From positions 988,501 to 1,052,500 of the forward strand of contig NC_008027.1 of NCBI RefSeq assembly GCF_000026105.1: a stretch of 64,000 nucleotides of DNA. Direction: 5' to 3'. The DNA is from Pseudomonas entomophila L48 (GTDB lineage: Bacteria > Pseudomonadota > Gammaproteobacteria > Pseudomonadales > Pseudomonadaceae). Position 1 is the stretch's first letter, and each line of letters begins with the position of its first letter. Position numbers and translations under genes: made by a program. The notes beneath the pieces were generated by a model, which was not told the origin of the DNA, made no database searches, and saw only the letters and a list, made by a program, of their open reading frames with translations. This document shows, in pieces, positions 45,839 through 54,803 of this stretch.

Positions 45839-47158
45839 ATGAGTTTTGCAACAGATGTGTCCAGAAGCCCTTGCGAGCGCAAGGTACATGACGTGGTGGG
45901 CATTGGCTTCGGCCCGTCGAACATCTCGCTGGCCATCGCCCTGCAGGAGTTGGCCCCGGAACTGTCGGTGGCCTTCGTCGACAGCGCCCCGGGCTTTGCC
46001 TGGCACAAAGGCATGCTGTTCAAGAACGCCACCATGCAGGTGTCGTTCCTCAAGGACCTGGTGAGCTTCCGCAACCCGCGCAGCCACTTCACCTTCGTCA
46101 ACTACCTGCACAGCAAGGGCCGTATCGCGGCGTTCTGCAACAAGAAGGACTTCTTCCCCGGGCGCGTGGAGTTCCATGACTACCTGAGCTGGTGCGCGGC
46201 CGAGTTCAGCGAGCAAGTGTTCTATGGCCACCGGGTACTGCGCATCGCCGAAGGCGGTGTGGCAGACGACGGCGCGCCGCTGTTCCGGGTAGAGATGCAG
46301 GTTGGCGATACCACCACCTCGCTGCTGACCCGTTCGGTGGTGCATTCGCTGGGGCTGGAGCCGCAGATGCCGGACGATGTCCAGCCAGGCGAGCGCGTCA
46401 CCCATGTGCACCACCTGCTGGCGCGGCTGCAGGACGCCGACTTGCCGGCGGACGGCCATTGCGTGGTGGTCGGCGGCGGGCAGAGCGCCGCCGAGGCGGT
46501 GGAGTACCTGCTCGAGACCTACCCGGCATTGCGGGTAACGGCGATTCACGCCCGCTACGGCTACACCCCCGCCGACGACAGCCCGTTCGTCAACGAGATC
46601 TTCGATGCCGAGGCCGTGGACGGCTTCCATGCGGCGCCGGCCCATGTGCGCAAGCACGTGCTGCGTACCCATGCCTCCACCAACTACGCCGCGGTCGACC
46701 TGGCGCTGATCGAGAAGCTCTACCGCCAATGGTACGACGACGAGGTCAGCGGCCAGCAGCGCCTGACCCTGGAGCGCCTGAGCCGGTTCCAGAAGGTGCA
46801 GGTGCAGGGCAACGGGTTGCAGGTGACGTTCGACCGGCAGCTGAGCGGCGAGGCGCATCAGGTCCACTGTGACTACCTGGTGTGCGCCACGGGCTTTCGC
46901 CCACGCAACATCGCCGACCTGCTGTGCGCGCCGCTGGCGTCGCGGCTGGTCAAGGAGGAGGGCGGCGCGCAGTTGTCGCGCCATTACCGCCTGGCCTTCA
47001 AGGGCGAGGCCGCGCCGTTGCTCTATTCCACCGGTGTCGCCGAAGGCTCCCACGGGCTGAGCGCGACGCTGATCTCCAACATGGCCATCCGTGCCGGCGA
47101 AATCGTCGGTGACCTGAAGACCACCTTGAGGCACAGGCAGTATGAAAAAGCCGTTTGA
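45839..47158 (+). CDS. Lysine/ornithine-type N-hydroxylating monooxygenase
   Basis: A 439-residue class B flavoprotein of the IucD/SidA/PvdA family that N-hydroxylates a terminal amine (Lys N6 or Orn N5) with NADPH and O2. FAD motif G23-F-G-P-S-N28; substrate-loop block MQVSFLKDLVSFRNPRSHFTF; NADPH motif G212-G-G-Q-S-A-A-E; ATGFRP at 350-355. The ATG at 45839 has AAAGGGAG upstream. No siderophore synthetase is nearby. In s56-p1-type clusters the homologue makes N6-hydroxylysine for N-N bond formation; the gene order with the next two genes supports that role here. Confidence 0.93.
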   Translation: MSFATDVSRSPCERKVHDVVGIGFGPSNISLAIALQELAPELSVAFVDSAPGFAWHKGMLFKNATMQVSFLKDLVSFRNPRSHFTFVNYLHSKGRIAAFCNKKDFFPGRVEFHDYLSWCAAEFSEQVFYGHRVLRIAEGGVADDGAPLFRVEMQVGDTTTSLLTRSVVHSLGLEPQMPDDVQPGERVTHVHHLLARLQDADLPADGHCVVVGGGQSAAEAVEYLLETYPALRVTAIHARYGYTPADDSPFVNEIFDAEAVDGFHAAPAHVRKHVLRTHASTNYAAVDLALIEKLYRQWYDDEVSGQQRLTLERLSRFQKVQVQGNGLQVTFDRQLSGEAHQVHCDYLVCATGFRPRNIADLLCAPLASRLVKEEGGAQLSRHYRLAFKGEAAPLLYSTGVAEGSHGLSATLISNMAIRAGEIVGDLKTTLRHRQYEKAV

Positions 47159-48212
47159 TGTGATCATCGTGGGCGCAGGCATCGTCGGTGCGACCTGCTT
47201 CCATGTGCTGAGCCAGGCGGGCAAGCGCTGCCTGCTGCTCGACGAGAAACAACTGGCCTGTGGCATCACAGGGGCGTCGGGCTGCATCGTGCGGGTCACC
47301 CACGCCTCGCGCGAAGCCACGGCCGCGGCGGCCGAGGGTTACCGCTTCTACCAGCGACTGAGCGCAGGCTCGCAGGGGCGGGTGCCGTTCGCTCGCACGG
47401 GCTATCTGCACTTCGCCGAAGTGCCCGACCTGGACCGCATGCACCGTTGGCTGGCGGAGGAGGGCATCGGCGCCGAACTGCTCGATGCCCAGGCGCTGGC
47501 CACGCGTTTCCCGGCGTTGCCGATCAACGCCGAGCTGGCGCTGCTCGAACCTGGCTCGGGTTACATGGACGCCAGGCCGACCCTGGAGTACCTGGTAAAG
47601 GCAGGTATCACGCTGGGCGGTGTCTACCAAGACGCGGTCACCTTGCATGGCCTGCGGGTCGATGGCAGCGGCAGCCGGGTGGCCGGCGTGGACACTTCCA
47701 GCGGGGTCTTCGAGGCCGAACATGTGGTGCTGGCCATGGGCAATGGCACCCCTGACTTCCTCGCCCGCCACTTTGGCGATGCCTTCGGCCTGTGGAACCA
47801 GCACATCCAGGTCACCCGCTTCAAAGGCCCTGCCGCGCTGGCCACCGCGCCGTGTTTCATCGATGACGTCAACGACCTCAATGGGCGCTGGTGCCCGCTG
47901 ACCGGTGGCTTCTACGTGGGCACCCCCACCGGCCTGCGAGTGCCGGCCAGCCAGGCCTATGCCGCGGCCAGCCCGGCCCATGCGCAACTGACCCGTGAAC
48001 GTGGCGAGCGGCGCTTCCCCTGGCTACGCACGGCCAGTGCCGAAGGCGCGCTGTGCCACAGCGACTGCTACAGCGCTCAGCCCATCGCCCTGCTCGGCGA
48101 GCAGCCCGGGTTGCCCGGCGGTGTGCAGGTGGCGTCGGGCTTCAGTGGCGGTGGCTTCAAGATGGCGCCTTACGCCGCCATGCGTGTTGCCCGTGTGATC
48201 ACTCAAGGATAG
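47142..48212 (+). CDS. DAO-family FAD oxidoreductase (hydrazine-releasing oxidase candidate)
   Basis: A 356-residue FAD-dependent amine oxidase of the D-amino-acid oxidase/glycine oxidase superfamily: dinucleotide motif G11-A-G-I-V-G16, LLLDEK, a C-terminal SGFSGGGFKMAP. It overlaps the monooxygenase gene by 17 bp. In the s56-p1 pathway a DAO-type enzyme (Spb39) oxidatively cleaves the lysine-glycine hydrazine to give hydrazinoacetic acid. The same partner set here makes that the leading hypothesis. Confidence 0.88.
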   Translation: MKKPFDVIIVGAGIVGATCFHVLSQAGKRCLLLDEKQLACGITGASGCIVRVTHASREATAAAAEGYRFYQRLSAGSQGRVPFARTGYLHFAEVPDLDRMHRWLAEEGIGAELLDAQALATRFPALPINAELALLEPGSGYMDARPTLEYLVKAGITLGGVYQDAVTLHGLRVDGSGSRVAGVDTSSGVFEAEHVVLAMGNGTPDFLARHFGDAFGLWNQHIQVTRFKGPAALATAPCFIDDVNDLNGRWCPLTGGFYVGTPTGLRVPASQAYAAASPAHAQLTRERGERRFPWLRTASAEGALCHSDCYSAQPIALLGEQPGLPGGVQVASGFSGGGFKMAPYAAMRVARVITQG

Positions 48213-48223
48213 AGACCAGAACA

Positions 48224-50227
48224 ATGAAAAAAATCAGCATGTTCGCGCCGGCCAAGCGCTTCTACAACGTCGACTCGCGTGCCGTTGATCTTGAAGGCAC
48301 CAATATCAACCTGATGGGCTGCACGCTGGCACCGGGCCAGGAGAGCCAGCCGCACAACCACTTCGAGGACGAGCTGTTCGTCTTCACCGCGGGCCACGGC
48401 CTGGTGCGCACCGCCCAGGAAGTGCTCGAAGTGCACGCCGGTGATGCGGTGCATTGCCAGCGTTTCGAGCCCCATACCATTCGCAACCTGAGCGCCAGCG
48501 AGCCGTTGCAGTTCCACTCGCTGTACTGGGATGCCGGGCAGATGAACCCGGCCGAAGCGGAGCCGGTGCTCGACACGCTGATCTTCGCCACCCCGCCTAC
48601 CCCTAATGGCGACCTGCACCTGGGGCACCTGTCGGGCCCCTACATCGCCGGCGACGTGCTCAAGCGTGTGCTGGCTGGCGCGGGCGCGCAGGTGTTCTAC
48701 GGCAGCGGCCGCGACGACAACCAGACCTACGTGGTGACCTGCGCGGCCCGGGAAGGCTTCAGCCCCAGCGAGTGCGCCGACCATTACGCCGAGGCGATCC
48801 GCGAGACCTGGCAGGGTTACGGCATCGACATGGACTTTTTCATCACCCCGGACAACCAGGGTGAATATGCCGACTTCGTCCACCACTACCTGCAACGCTT
48901 GTACGACCAGGGTTTGATCTACGCCAAGGACACCCCGGTGTTCGTCGACAACCAGGGCAACGCGCTGCACGAAGCCTTCATCCACGGCGGTTGCCCGCAT
49001 TGTGGCGAGAGCAGCGATGGCAATGCCTGCGAGGCCTGTGGCCAGCCGAACCAGTGCGTCGACCTGACCCAGCCGCGGGTCAAGCAGGATGGCCGGCAGC
49101 CGCAACTGAAGATCGAGACACGCTTGTTCTTCCGCCTGAGCGCGTTGGCTGATGAGCTGGCCAGCTATGTGCAGACGGCAAACATGCCGGCGCACGTCTA
49201 CCAGCTGTGCCACACCATGCTCAGCCAAGGGCTGCCGGATATCTGCATCAGCCACCGCAGCGACTGGGGCATCCGCCATCGCCTGCCAGGGATGCAGGAC
49301 CAGGTGGTGTACGTGTGGTTCGAGATGGCCTTCGGTTACCTGTGGGCCGCCAGCGAACTGCCGGGCGCCGAGGGTGATCGTGTCGCCAGGGCCGCGCAGC
49401 GTTACGCGGGGGCCATGGACATCGTCCACTGCTACGGTTTCGACAATGCCTACTACCACACCCTGCTGTTCCCGGCGGTGTACCTGGCGCTGGGGCTGAC
49501 GCCGCCGCGTCACCATGTGGTCAATGAACTGCTCGACCTCAACGGCAGCAAGTTTTCCACCAGCCGCCGGCACCTGATCTGGGGCAAGGACTTCCTCACC
49601 GAGGCCGGGGCGGATTATGCCCGCATGGCGTTGATGCTGACCCGCCCCGAGGGGGTGCGGACCAACTTCACCGTGGACCAGGTCTGCGAGCGGATCAACG
49701 ACTTGTTCGCCGACAAGCTGACCCACTGGGTGCAGCGCCTGCAGCAGCACGTCGCCCGGCAGGGGGGCCAGGTGCCTGAATCGGGAGCCTGGCTCAGCGA
49801 CCAGAAGATCTACCACGGCGAACTGATGCAGTGGATGGCGGGCTACCGGCAGGCGGCAGCGACCCAGACCTTCTCGCCACGGCGCATGGCCGAGCAGGTG
49901 GCCCAGGTGATCGACCGGGCGTGGCGCTTCGGCCTGGCGCAGGAGCACCTGCTGGCGCCCGGGCAGCCCTTGTCCAACCATGCGCGCACCGCCGTGGCGC
50001 TGCTGGCGCTCACCGCGCGCTGGCTGGCTCACGCCACCACCCCGTTGATGCCGGGGCTGAGCCGCCAGCTGAACGAGGTGCTGAACATCGAGGCACAGGC
50101 CAACGACGCGGCCCAGGCCTGCACGTTCTTTGCCGGCAACCACGTACTGGCCCAGGGCGCCACGCTGGCGCTGCCCAAGCTGTCGCCAGAGGCACTGGCG
50201 CAACTGATGCCAGGCCGAGCGGGATGA
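48224..50227 (+). CDS. Cupin-methionyl-tRNA-synthetase-like fusion, N-N bond-forming enzyme
   Basis: A 667-residue two-domain protein. Residues 1 to about 108 are a cupin with metal ligands in PHNHFEDELF and FEPHTIRN. Residues about 118-667 are a class I aminoacyl-tRNA synthetase body of the MetRS type: HLGH at 132-135, a zinc knuckle C257/C260/C269/C272, and KFSTS at 443-447 in place of KMSKS. This fusion is the hallmark of hydrazine synthetases (Spb40 and relatives), which activate an amino acid (glycine in the studied cases) as adenylate, couple it to N6-hydroxylysine and rearrange to the N-N product. It is not housekeeping MetG, which has no cupin. ATG at 48224, 11 bp after the oxidoreductase gene. 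Confidence 0.94.
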   Translation: MKKISMFAPAKRFYNVDSRAVDLEGTNINLMGCTLAPGQESQPHNHFEDELFVFTAGHGLVRTAQEVLEVHAGDAVHCQRFEPHTIRNLSASEPLQFHSLYWDAGQMNPAEAEPVLDTLIFATPPTPNGDLHLGHLSGPYIAGDVLKRVLAGAGAQVFYGSGRDDNQTYVVTCAAREGFSPSECADHYAEAIRETWQGYGIDMDFFITPDNQGEYADFVHHYLQRLYDQGLIYAKDTPVFVDNQGNALHEAFIHGGCPHCGESSDGNACEACGQPNQCVDLTQPRVKQDGRQPQLKIETRLFFRLSALADELASYVQTANMPAHVYQLCHTMLSQGLPDICISHRSDWGIRHRLPGMQDQVVYVWFEMAFGYLWAASELPGAEGDRVARAAQRYAGAMDIVHCYGFDNAYYHTLLFPAVYLALGLTPPRHHVVNELLDLNGSKFSTSRRHLIWGKDFLTEAGADYARMALMLTRPEGVRTNFTVDQVCERINDLFADKLTHWVQRLQQHVARQGGQVPESGAWLSDQKIYHGELMQWMAGYRQAAATQTFSPRRMAEQVAQVIDRAWRFGLAQEHLLAPGQPLSNHARTAVALLALTARWLAHATTPLMPGLSRQLNEVLNIEAQANDAAQACTFFAGNHVLAQGATLALPKLSPEALAQLMPGRAG

Positions 50228-51060
50228 GCCAGGTCTCGTCATTGCGCCCCGTCGGTATCGTCGGGCCGCTGAGCGGCGCGCGCGCGGCCTATGGGCAGTG
50301 GCTGCGTCGAGCCGCCGAAGGCACGACCTTGCCGCTGTTGTGGGCCGACGACGGTGCCGACCCGGCCATGGCGCAGGTGGCTGCGCGCTACCTGCTCGAT
50401 GCCGGCGTGGAGGTGGTGATCGGCCACTTCAACAGCGAATGTGCCCGGGCGGCCGGGCGCCTCTACCAGGCGGCCGGCGTGCCTCTGCTGTTGCCCGCCG
50501 CCACGGCGCCGGACTTGTGCCGTGCCGTGGGGGCCTGGCGCCTCTGTGCCAGCGAGGAGCGGCAGGTGGTGGTGATGCTCGAGTACCTCGCCCGGCATGC
50601 CGGGCAGGTCGAGCCACTTTGGGCGCAGCCCGGGGCCTATGGCGAGCGGTTGGCCGGGGCACTGGGCGAAGGGTTGGGCGGGTTTAGCCTGTCGCGTGCC
50701 GGGCCCGTGGTCCACGGGCTGATGGGCTCGCACGTGGCGGTGGCGCGGGAGATCCAGCGCCGCGCCCAGCCCGGCGCGGTCTACCTGGTACCCGACGATT
50801 GCCTGATCGACGAGTTCGACAGCCTGCTGGCGGGCACCGGCGTGGTGACGTTGTGCCCGCACGCCACGCCGGACTTTGGTGAGTGCGTGGGCCTGGCGCT
50901 GCGCCTGGTCGAGGCGGCGCGGGCCGGCGGCCACGACCTGGACGGTTACCTGGACGCCCACCCCGACTTCGACCAGCGCCAGTACCGGCATGCCGACTAC
51001 CGCATGGTGCGGCGTGAATACCCCATTGAATTGCCCCAGCATTTGGCCCGGCCATTGTAG
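50224..51060 (+). CDS. Periplasmic-binding-protein-like (AmiC/LivK-type) protein without signal peptide
   Basis: A 278-residue type I periplasmic-binding fold: starts VGIVGPLSGARAAYGQWLRRA, then VEVVIGHFNSECARAAGRLYQAAGVPLLLPAATAP. It lacks a signal peptide and is shorter than transport receptors, so it is probably a cytoplasmic ligand binder similar to AmiC, perhaps a sensor or a carrier that shields a reactive product. ATGA overlap with the fusion gene shows coupling. Its UAG stop is inside the following REP. Confidence 0.75.
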   Translation: MSQVSSLRPVGIVGPLSGARAAYGQWLRRAAEGTTLPLLWADDGADPAMAQVAARYLLDAGVEVVIGHFNSECARAAGRLYQAAGVPLLLPAATAPDLCRAVGAWRLCASEERQVVVMLEYLARHAGQVEPLWAQPGAYGERLAGALGEGLGGFSLSRAGPVVHGLMGSHVAVAREIQRRAQPGAVYLVPDDCLIDEFDSLLAGTGVVTLCPHATPDFGECVGLALRLVEAARAGGHDLDGYLDAHPDFDQRQYRHADYRMVRREYPIELPQHLARPL

Positions 51061-51140
51061 GAGCGGCTTCAGCCGCGATCACCCGCAATGCGGGTGCCAT
51101 GCACCGCGGTGCCTGCATCGCGGCTAAAGCCGCTCCTACA
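51058..51140. repeat. REP pair at the end of the hydrazine operon
   Basis: GTAGGAGCGGCTTCAGCCGC facing GCGGCTAAAGCCGCTCCTAC with an inner CACCCGCAATGCGGGTG hairpin. Likely terminates or attenuates the upstream transcript. Confidence 0.9.
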
Positions 51141-51183
51141 GAGGCAGTCGGCCTGGACCCTCACCCAGCAGGACACTTTGAAC

Positions 51184-52596
51184 ATGCAAATGCGCAAACC
51201 AATCACCATGGACCCGCCACGGCTTCTACCTGCCATCGGCGAGGGCAACCTTGCCACCGCCGATATCGACCTGATGCTGGAAGCGCTGCGCCAGGCGCTG
51301 AGCCGACCACGGGGCGAGCTGTCGGCCCCGGACGAAGCGTCGGCCATCAGCCGCGCCGTCGAACAGCGCGTTGGCCATTCCATCAGCGAGGCCGGCCTGG
51401 GGCTGCCGGCCGCGCTCGATGTGTTCGGCAGCCTGCTGGCACAACAGGGCGTGCCCACCGACCATCCTGGCTACCTCGCCTATATAGGTTCCGCGCCGAC
51501 CCCGGCCGCCGCGCTGATGGACGGGCTGCTGTCGACCACTGGCATGATCGGCTCCGGCTGGCTGGGGGGCGCCGGGCTGATCTGGGCCGAGAACCAGGCC
51601 TTGCGCTGGCTGGCCGACCTGGCGCAGCTGCCGGGCGAGGCGGGCGGCTGTTTCGTCAGTGGCGGAACAGCCGGCAACTTCTCCGCGCTGGCGGCCGCCC
51701 GGCAGCGCTACCGCGAGCGCACGGGGCGGCGCGGCGGGCTCGTGCTGGCGGGCTTGGCCGCCCATGCCTCGATCGACGTCAGTGCCGGGCTGCTGGACCT
51801 TGAAAGGGTCGGCGTGGCTTGTGACGAACAGGGGCGGATGACGGCGGCGGGCCTGGCGCAAACCCTGGGCGAACTGGCCGCCGATGGCCGGCTGGAGCAG
51901 GTCGTGGCGATCGTTGCGGTGGCCGGTTCGACCAACGCGGGTCAGATCGACGACCTGCCAGGCGTAGGTACCATCGCGCGTCAGCAGGGCATCTGGTTCC
52001 ACGTCGATGCCGCCTACGGTGGCGCGTTTCTTTGCGTCCCGCAGGTGCGCCCGCAGTTCCAGGGCATCGAACTGGCCGACTCGCTGATCATTGACCCGCA
52101 CAAAGGCCTGTTCGTGCCCTATGACTGCTGTGCGCTGCTGTATGCACAGCCGCAACAGGCCATGCCGGCCTTCACCCAGGATGCCTCCTACCTGGACCAG
52201 ATCAACGAGTCGCAACAGTTCAACCCCATGCACTACGCGTTTCACCTTTCCCGCCGCGCGCGGGGCGTGCCGTTGTGGTTCTCGCTGGTGGTGCATGGCA
52301 GCGACGCCTACCGGCATACCCTGGAACGCATCCTGGCGCTGACCGATAACTTGCGCCTGCGCATCGCCCGGCACCCACGGCTGGAGCTGATCGAGGCATC
52401 GGGGTTGAGCGTGATCCTGTTCAAGCGTCGTGGCTGGCAGGCGGCCGAGTATGACGCCTGGGCGCAGGACTGCCTGCGCGAAGGCATTGCCCTCGTGGTG
52501 CCGACGCGATGGCAGGGGGAAACGGTGATGCGCCTGTGCATCATGAACACCGGCCTGGACGAGGCGCGCTGCGATCGCTTGTTGGCGGGGTTGTAA
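51184..52596 (+). CDS. Group II PLP-dependent decarboxylase
   Basis: A 470-residue fold-type I decarboxylase (Glu/aromatic-amino-acid/diaminobutyrate type). VSGGTAGNFSAL binds the cofactor phosphate, HVDAAYGGA holds the conserved Asp, and K307 in DPHKGLFVPYDC is the PLP lysine. The ATG at 51184 is preferred (AGGAC upstream); in-frame ATGs at 51190 and 51208 are alternatives. It is co-directional with the hydrazine operon but separated by a REP. It could decarboxylate a pathway amino acid or be unrelated. Confidence 0.83.
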   Translation: MQMRKPITMDPPRLLPAIGEGNLATADIDLMLEALRQALSRPRGELSAPDEASAISRAVEQRVGHSISEAGLGLPAALDVFGSLLAQQGVPTDHPGYLAYIGSAPTPAAALMDGLLSTTGMIGSGWLGGAGLIWAENQALRWLADLAQLPGEAGGCFVSGGTAGNFSALAAARQRYRERTGRRGGLVLAGLAAHASIDVSAGLLDLERVGVACDEQGRMTAAGLAQTLGELAADGRLEQVVAIVAVAGSTNAGQIDDLPGVGTIARQQGIWFHVDAAYGGAFLCVPQVRPQFQGIELADSLIIDPHKGLFVPYDCCALLYAQPQQAMPAFTQDASYLDQINESQQFNPMHYAFHLSRRARGVPLWFSLVVHGSDAYRHTLERILALTDNLRLRIARHPRLELIEASGLSVILFKRRGWQAAEYDAWAQDCLREGIALVVPTRWQGETVMRLCIMNTGLDEARCDRLLAGL

Positions 52597-52683
52597 GCAG
52601 AGGGCGTCTTCGTCATCGGCTATGCCCGCCCCGGCACTGACGCTAGACTGTCATCTTCTTCACAATCGGACAGGAGTCCCGGC

Positions 52684-53247
52684 GTGTCTCACCCCCGCAG
52701 TTTCCCCAGCGACCTGTGCCTCGACAGCCCACGCCTGCAGCTGCGCCCCATGCGCCATGGCGATGCGCAGCAGTGGCTGACCATCATGGCCGACCCGGAA
52801 GTGATGCGTTACTGGTACCACGCCCCCTGGCAGACCCTGGCCGAGGCCGAGAGTGCCCTGGCCGCCGACCGTGAAGCCTATGCCGCCGGCCAGATGCTCA
52901 AGCTGGGCATGTACCGCCGCGACAACGGCGAGCTGATCGGCATGGTCCAGTTGTTCAACCTGGAGGAGGGTTCGCGCCGTGGCGAGATCGGCTACTGCCT
53001 GGCCAAGTCCGCCCAGGGTCGCGGCTATATGGACGAGGCCCTGACCTGCTTCATCGACTACCTCGCTCATACCCTGCACCTGCGCCGTCTTGAAGCGGAG
53101 ATCGACCCGCGCAACCTGGGTTCGGCGCGCACCCTCGAGCGTCAGGGCTTCGTCCTCGAAGGCACCTTGCGCGCGCGCTGGTGCGTGGCAGGGGAATTGT
53201 CCGATTCGGGGCTCTACGGGTTGCTGCTCGAACCGCCTGTGGCCTGA
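52684..53247 (+). CDS. GNAT acetyltransferase, RimJ/RimL type
   Basis: A 187-residue N-acetyltransferase with the RimJ/RimL layout: LCLDSPRLQLRPMRHGDAQQW at the N terminus, acetyl-CoA loop QGRGYMDEAL, and the C-terminal NLGSARTLERQGFVLEG. The GTG start at 52684 has AGGAGT upstream. Target unknown. Single gene. Confidence 0.85.
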   Translation: MSHPRSFPSDLCLDSPRLQLRPMRHGDAQQWLTIMADPEVMRYWYHAPWQTLAEAESALAADREAYAAGQMLKLGMYRRDNGELIGMVQLFNLEEGSRRGEIGYCLAKSAQGRGYMDEALTCFIDYLAHTLHLRRLEAEIDPRNLGSARTLERQGFVLEGTLRARWCVAGELSDSGLYGLLLEPPVA

Positions 53248-53298
53248 TGCCCGATTGCGTCATGGACGCGCTTTTTGCTGTTGGATGGAGCCTTCGCT

Positions 53299-53844
53299 TT
53301 GCCTGCTTTCTATGTAACGTCCACGCTGTTGCTGTTCTTGCTGTGCCTGTGTTTCGACGCAATCCTGATGGGGGCCGACGGGCACATGCCGGCGCTGCAA
53401 GTCCTCCTCATGGGCCCTTGGGGGATCGCTTTCGGGCAATACCAGTGGTTCGCCAACCCACTGTTGGGGCTGGCAGTACTCGCCCATCGGCGTTTTCGCC
53501 GGCTGGCGCTCGGCGCCGGGGTCATCGCGCTGGGCCTGGCGCTCAGTTGCCTTGGCATCGAGCGGGTGCCGGACAACCGCAGCTATGACTTCCTGCCCCT
53601 GACCGGCTTTGGCGCCGGGTACTATCTGTGGACGCTGGCGATCCTGGTGTTCTGCCTGGGGCAGGCCTGGTGGTGCCGGAAGGTGCACTCGGCAATGGAT
53701 GTACCGCGCTTGCGCTGGTTCGATGGCGTGCTGATCGTGGCCCTGGTGGCGACGATCTATGCGGGGACGCAGATGCCGAGCCTGCGCGTCCAGCCGACCA
53801 GTCATGCCGAGGCGATCGAGCAGGCCGAGGCGCACGGATCGTGA
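53299..53844 (+). CDS. Small multi-span membrane protein, paralogue 1
   Basis: About 181 residues, four or five transmembrane segments, with conserved blocks MPALQVLLMGPWGIAFGQYQ, WFANPLLGLAVLAHRRFRRLAL and CLGQAWWC. No function recognised. I choose the TTG at 53299 (LPAFYVTS) because GGAG lies 8 bp before it and the neighbouring paralogue begins its homology at exactly this point; an upstream TTG at 53275 is also open. Duplicated at 53943. Confidence 0.65.
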   Translation: MPAFYVTSTLLLFLLCLCFDAILMGADGHMPALQVLLMGPWGIAFGQYQWFANPLLGLAVLAHRRFRRLALGAGVIALGLALSCLGIERVPDNRSYDFLPLTGFGAGYYLWTLAILVFCLGQAWWCRKVHSAMDVPRLRWFDGVLIVALVATIYAGTQMPSLRVQPTSHAEAIEQAEAHGS

Positions 53845-53942
53845 AGGCCTTGGTACCTGCAGCAGGGCCTTCATCGGGTTTGGAAAGCCAGGGGGGGCTG
53901 GGTTAAGGTCGCACCTTGTCCCGCTTCCACCAGGTGCCTCAC

Positions 53943-54482
53943 TTGCCCGCTTTCTACCTGACCACCAGCCTGGCCCTGTACCTGCTGAGCCTGGCCTTCG
54001 ATGGTGCCCTGATGGGCGCCGGGCGGCACATGCCGGCGTTGCAGATGCTGCTGTACGGCCCCTGGGGCATCGCCTTCGGGCTGTACCAGTGGTTCGCCAA
54101 CCCGCTGCTGGCGCTGGCAATCCTTGCCCATCGGCGCTTCCGTCGGCTGGCGCTCATGTTCGGCCTGCTGGCGCTGTATCTGGCGGCCAGCAGCTTCGGC
54201 ATCACTCGATTGCCAGACAACCAGAGCTACGCCTTCCAGGATGTGATCGGATTCGGTGCAGGCTTCTACCTGTGGTTACTGGCGTTCGTGCTGTTCTGCG
54301 TAGGGCAGGCCTGGTGGTGCTGGAAAGCACGTACGGCCGCTGACGTGCCGGGCTGGCGCTGGCTGGATGTGGTGTTGATCGCGGCGTTGGGCACGGCGCT
54401 GTATGTCGGCACCCAGATGCCCTCGCTGCGTTTCGAGCCGCACAAGGTGATCGCGCCGCCGGAGCAGCCGCGGGCGTTGTGA
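53943..54482 (+). CDS. Small multi-span membrane protein, paralogue 2
   Basis: About 179 residues and clearly paralogous to the gene 98 bp upstream (shared MPALQ, GPWGIAFG.YQWFANPLL, AHRRFRRLAL, GQAWWC, GTQMPSLR). It arose by tandem duplication. The TTG at 53943 aligns with the TTG start of paralogue 1 and has AGGTG before it; a TTG at 53916 with AAGG is an alternative. Unknown function. Confidence 0.65.
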   Translation: MPAFYLTTSLALYLLSLAFDGALMGAGRHMPALQMLLYGPWGIAFGLYQWFANPLLALAILAHRRFRRLALMFGLLALYLAASSFGITRLPDNQSYAFQDVIGFGAGFYLWLLAFVLFCVGQAWWCWKARTAADVPGWRWLDVVLIAALGTALYVGTQMPSLRFEPHKVIAPPEQPRAL

Positions 54483-54522
54483 CCGTGGTCAGGCGTGGCA
54501 AATTCCTTGACGGCACCGGCCT

Positions 54523-54738
54523 CTTCGCCGGCAAAGCCGGCTCCTACAGGTGCGGTGCCGTTCTTGAGGTTGTCGCGGTCCCTGTACCGACCATGCCCAC
54601 CTCAAGCCTTGCGCGGTCTTTGTGGGAGCGGCCTTGCGTCGCGAAAGGGCTGCGCAGCGGCCCCAGGATCCCCGATTCGATGCAATGATCGCTGGGGCCG
54701 CTTTGCGGCCCTTTCGCGACGCAAGGCCGCTCCCACGG
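54523..54738. repeat. REP elements of two families
   Basis: A single TTCGCCGGCAAAGCCGGCTC unit (54523-54549) and an inverted pair GTGGGAGCGGCCTTGCGTCG / CGACGCAAGGCCGCTCCCAC (54621-54738). Confidence 0.88.
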
Positions 54739-54803
54739 GGCAAACGTAAACTACAAATACTCTGCTAGACAGTTGCACCCACAGTGCTTGCGGCGCAACC
54801 GGC

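Noticed and set aside
45839..47158. Siderophore ornithine hydroxylase (PvdA)
   Set aside because: No siderophore synthetases, transporters or iron-regulated receptor genes lie nearby; neighbours fit hydrazine formation instead. Substrate (Lys or Orn) still has to be tested.
48224..50227. Housekeeping methionyl-tRNA synthetase or a resistance copy
   Set aside because: A cupin domain is fused at the N terminus, KMSKS is altered to KFSTS, and the gene sits between FAD enzymes of a biosynthetic operon.
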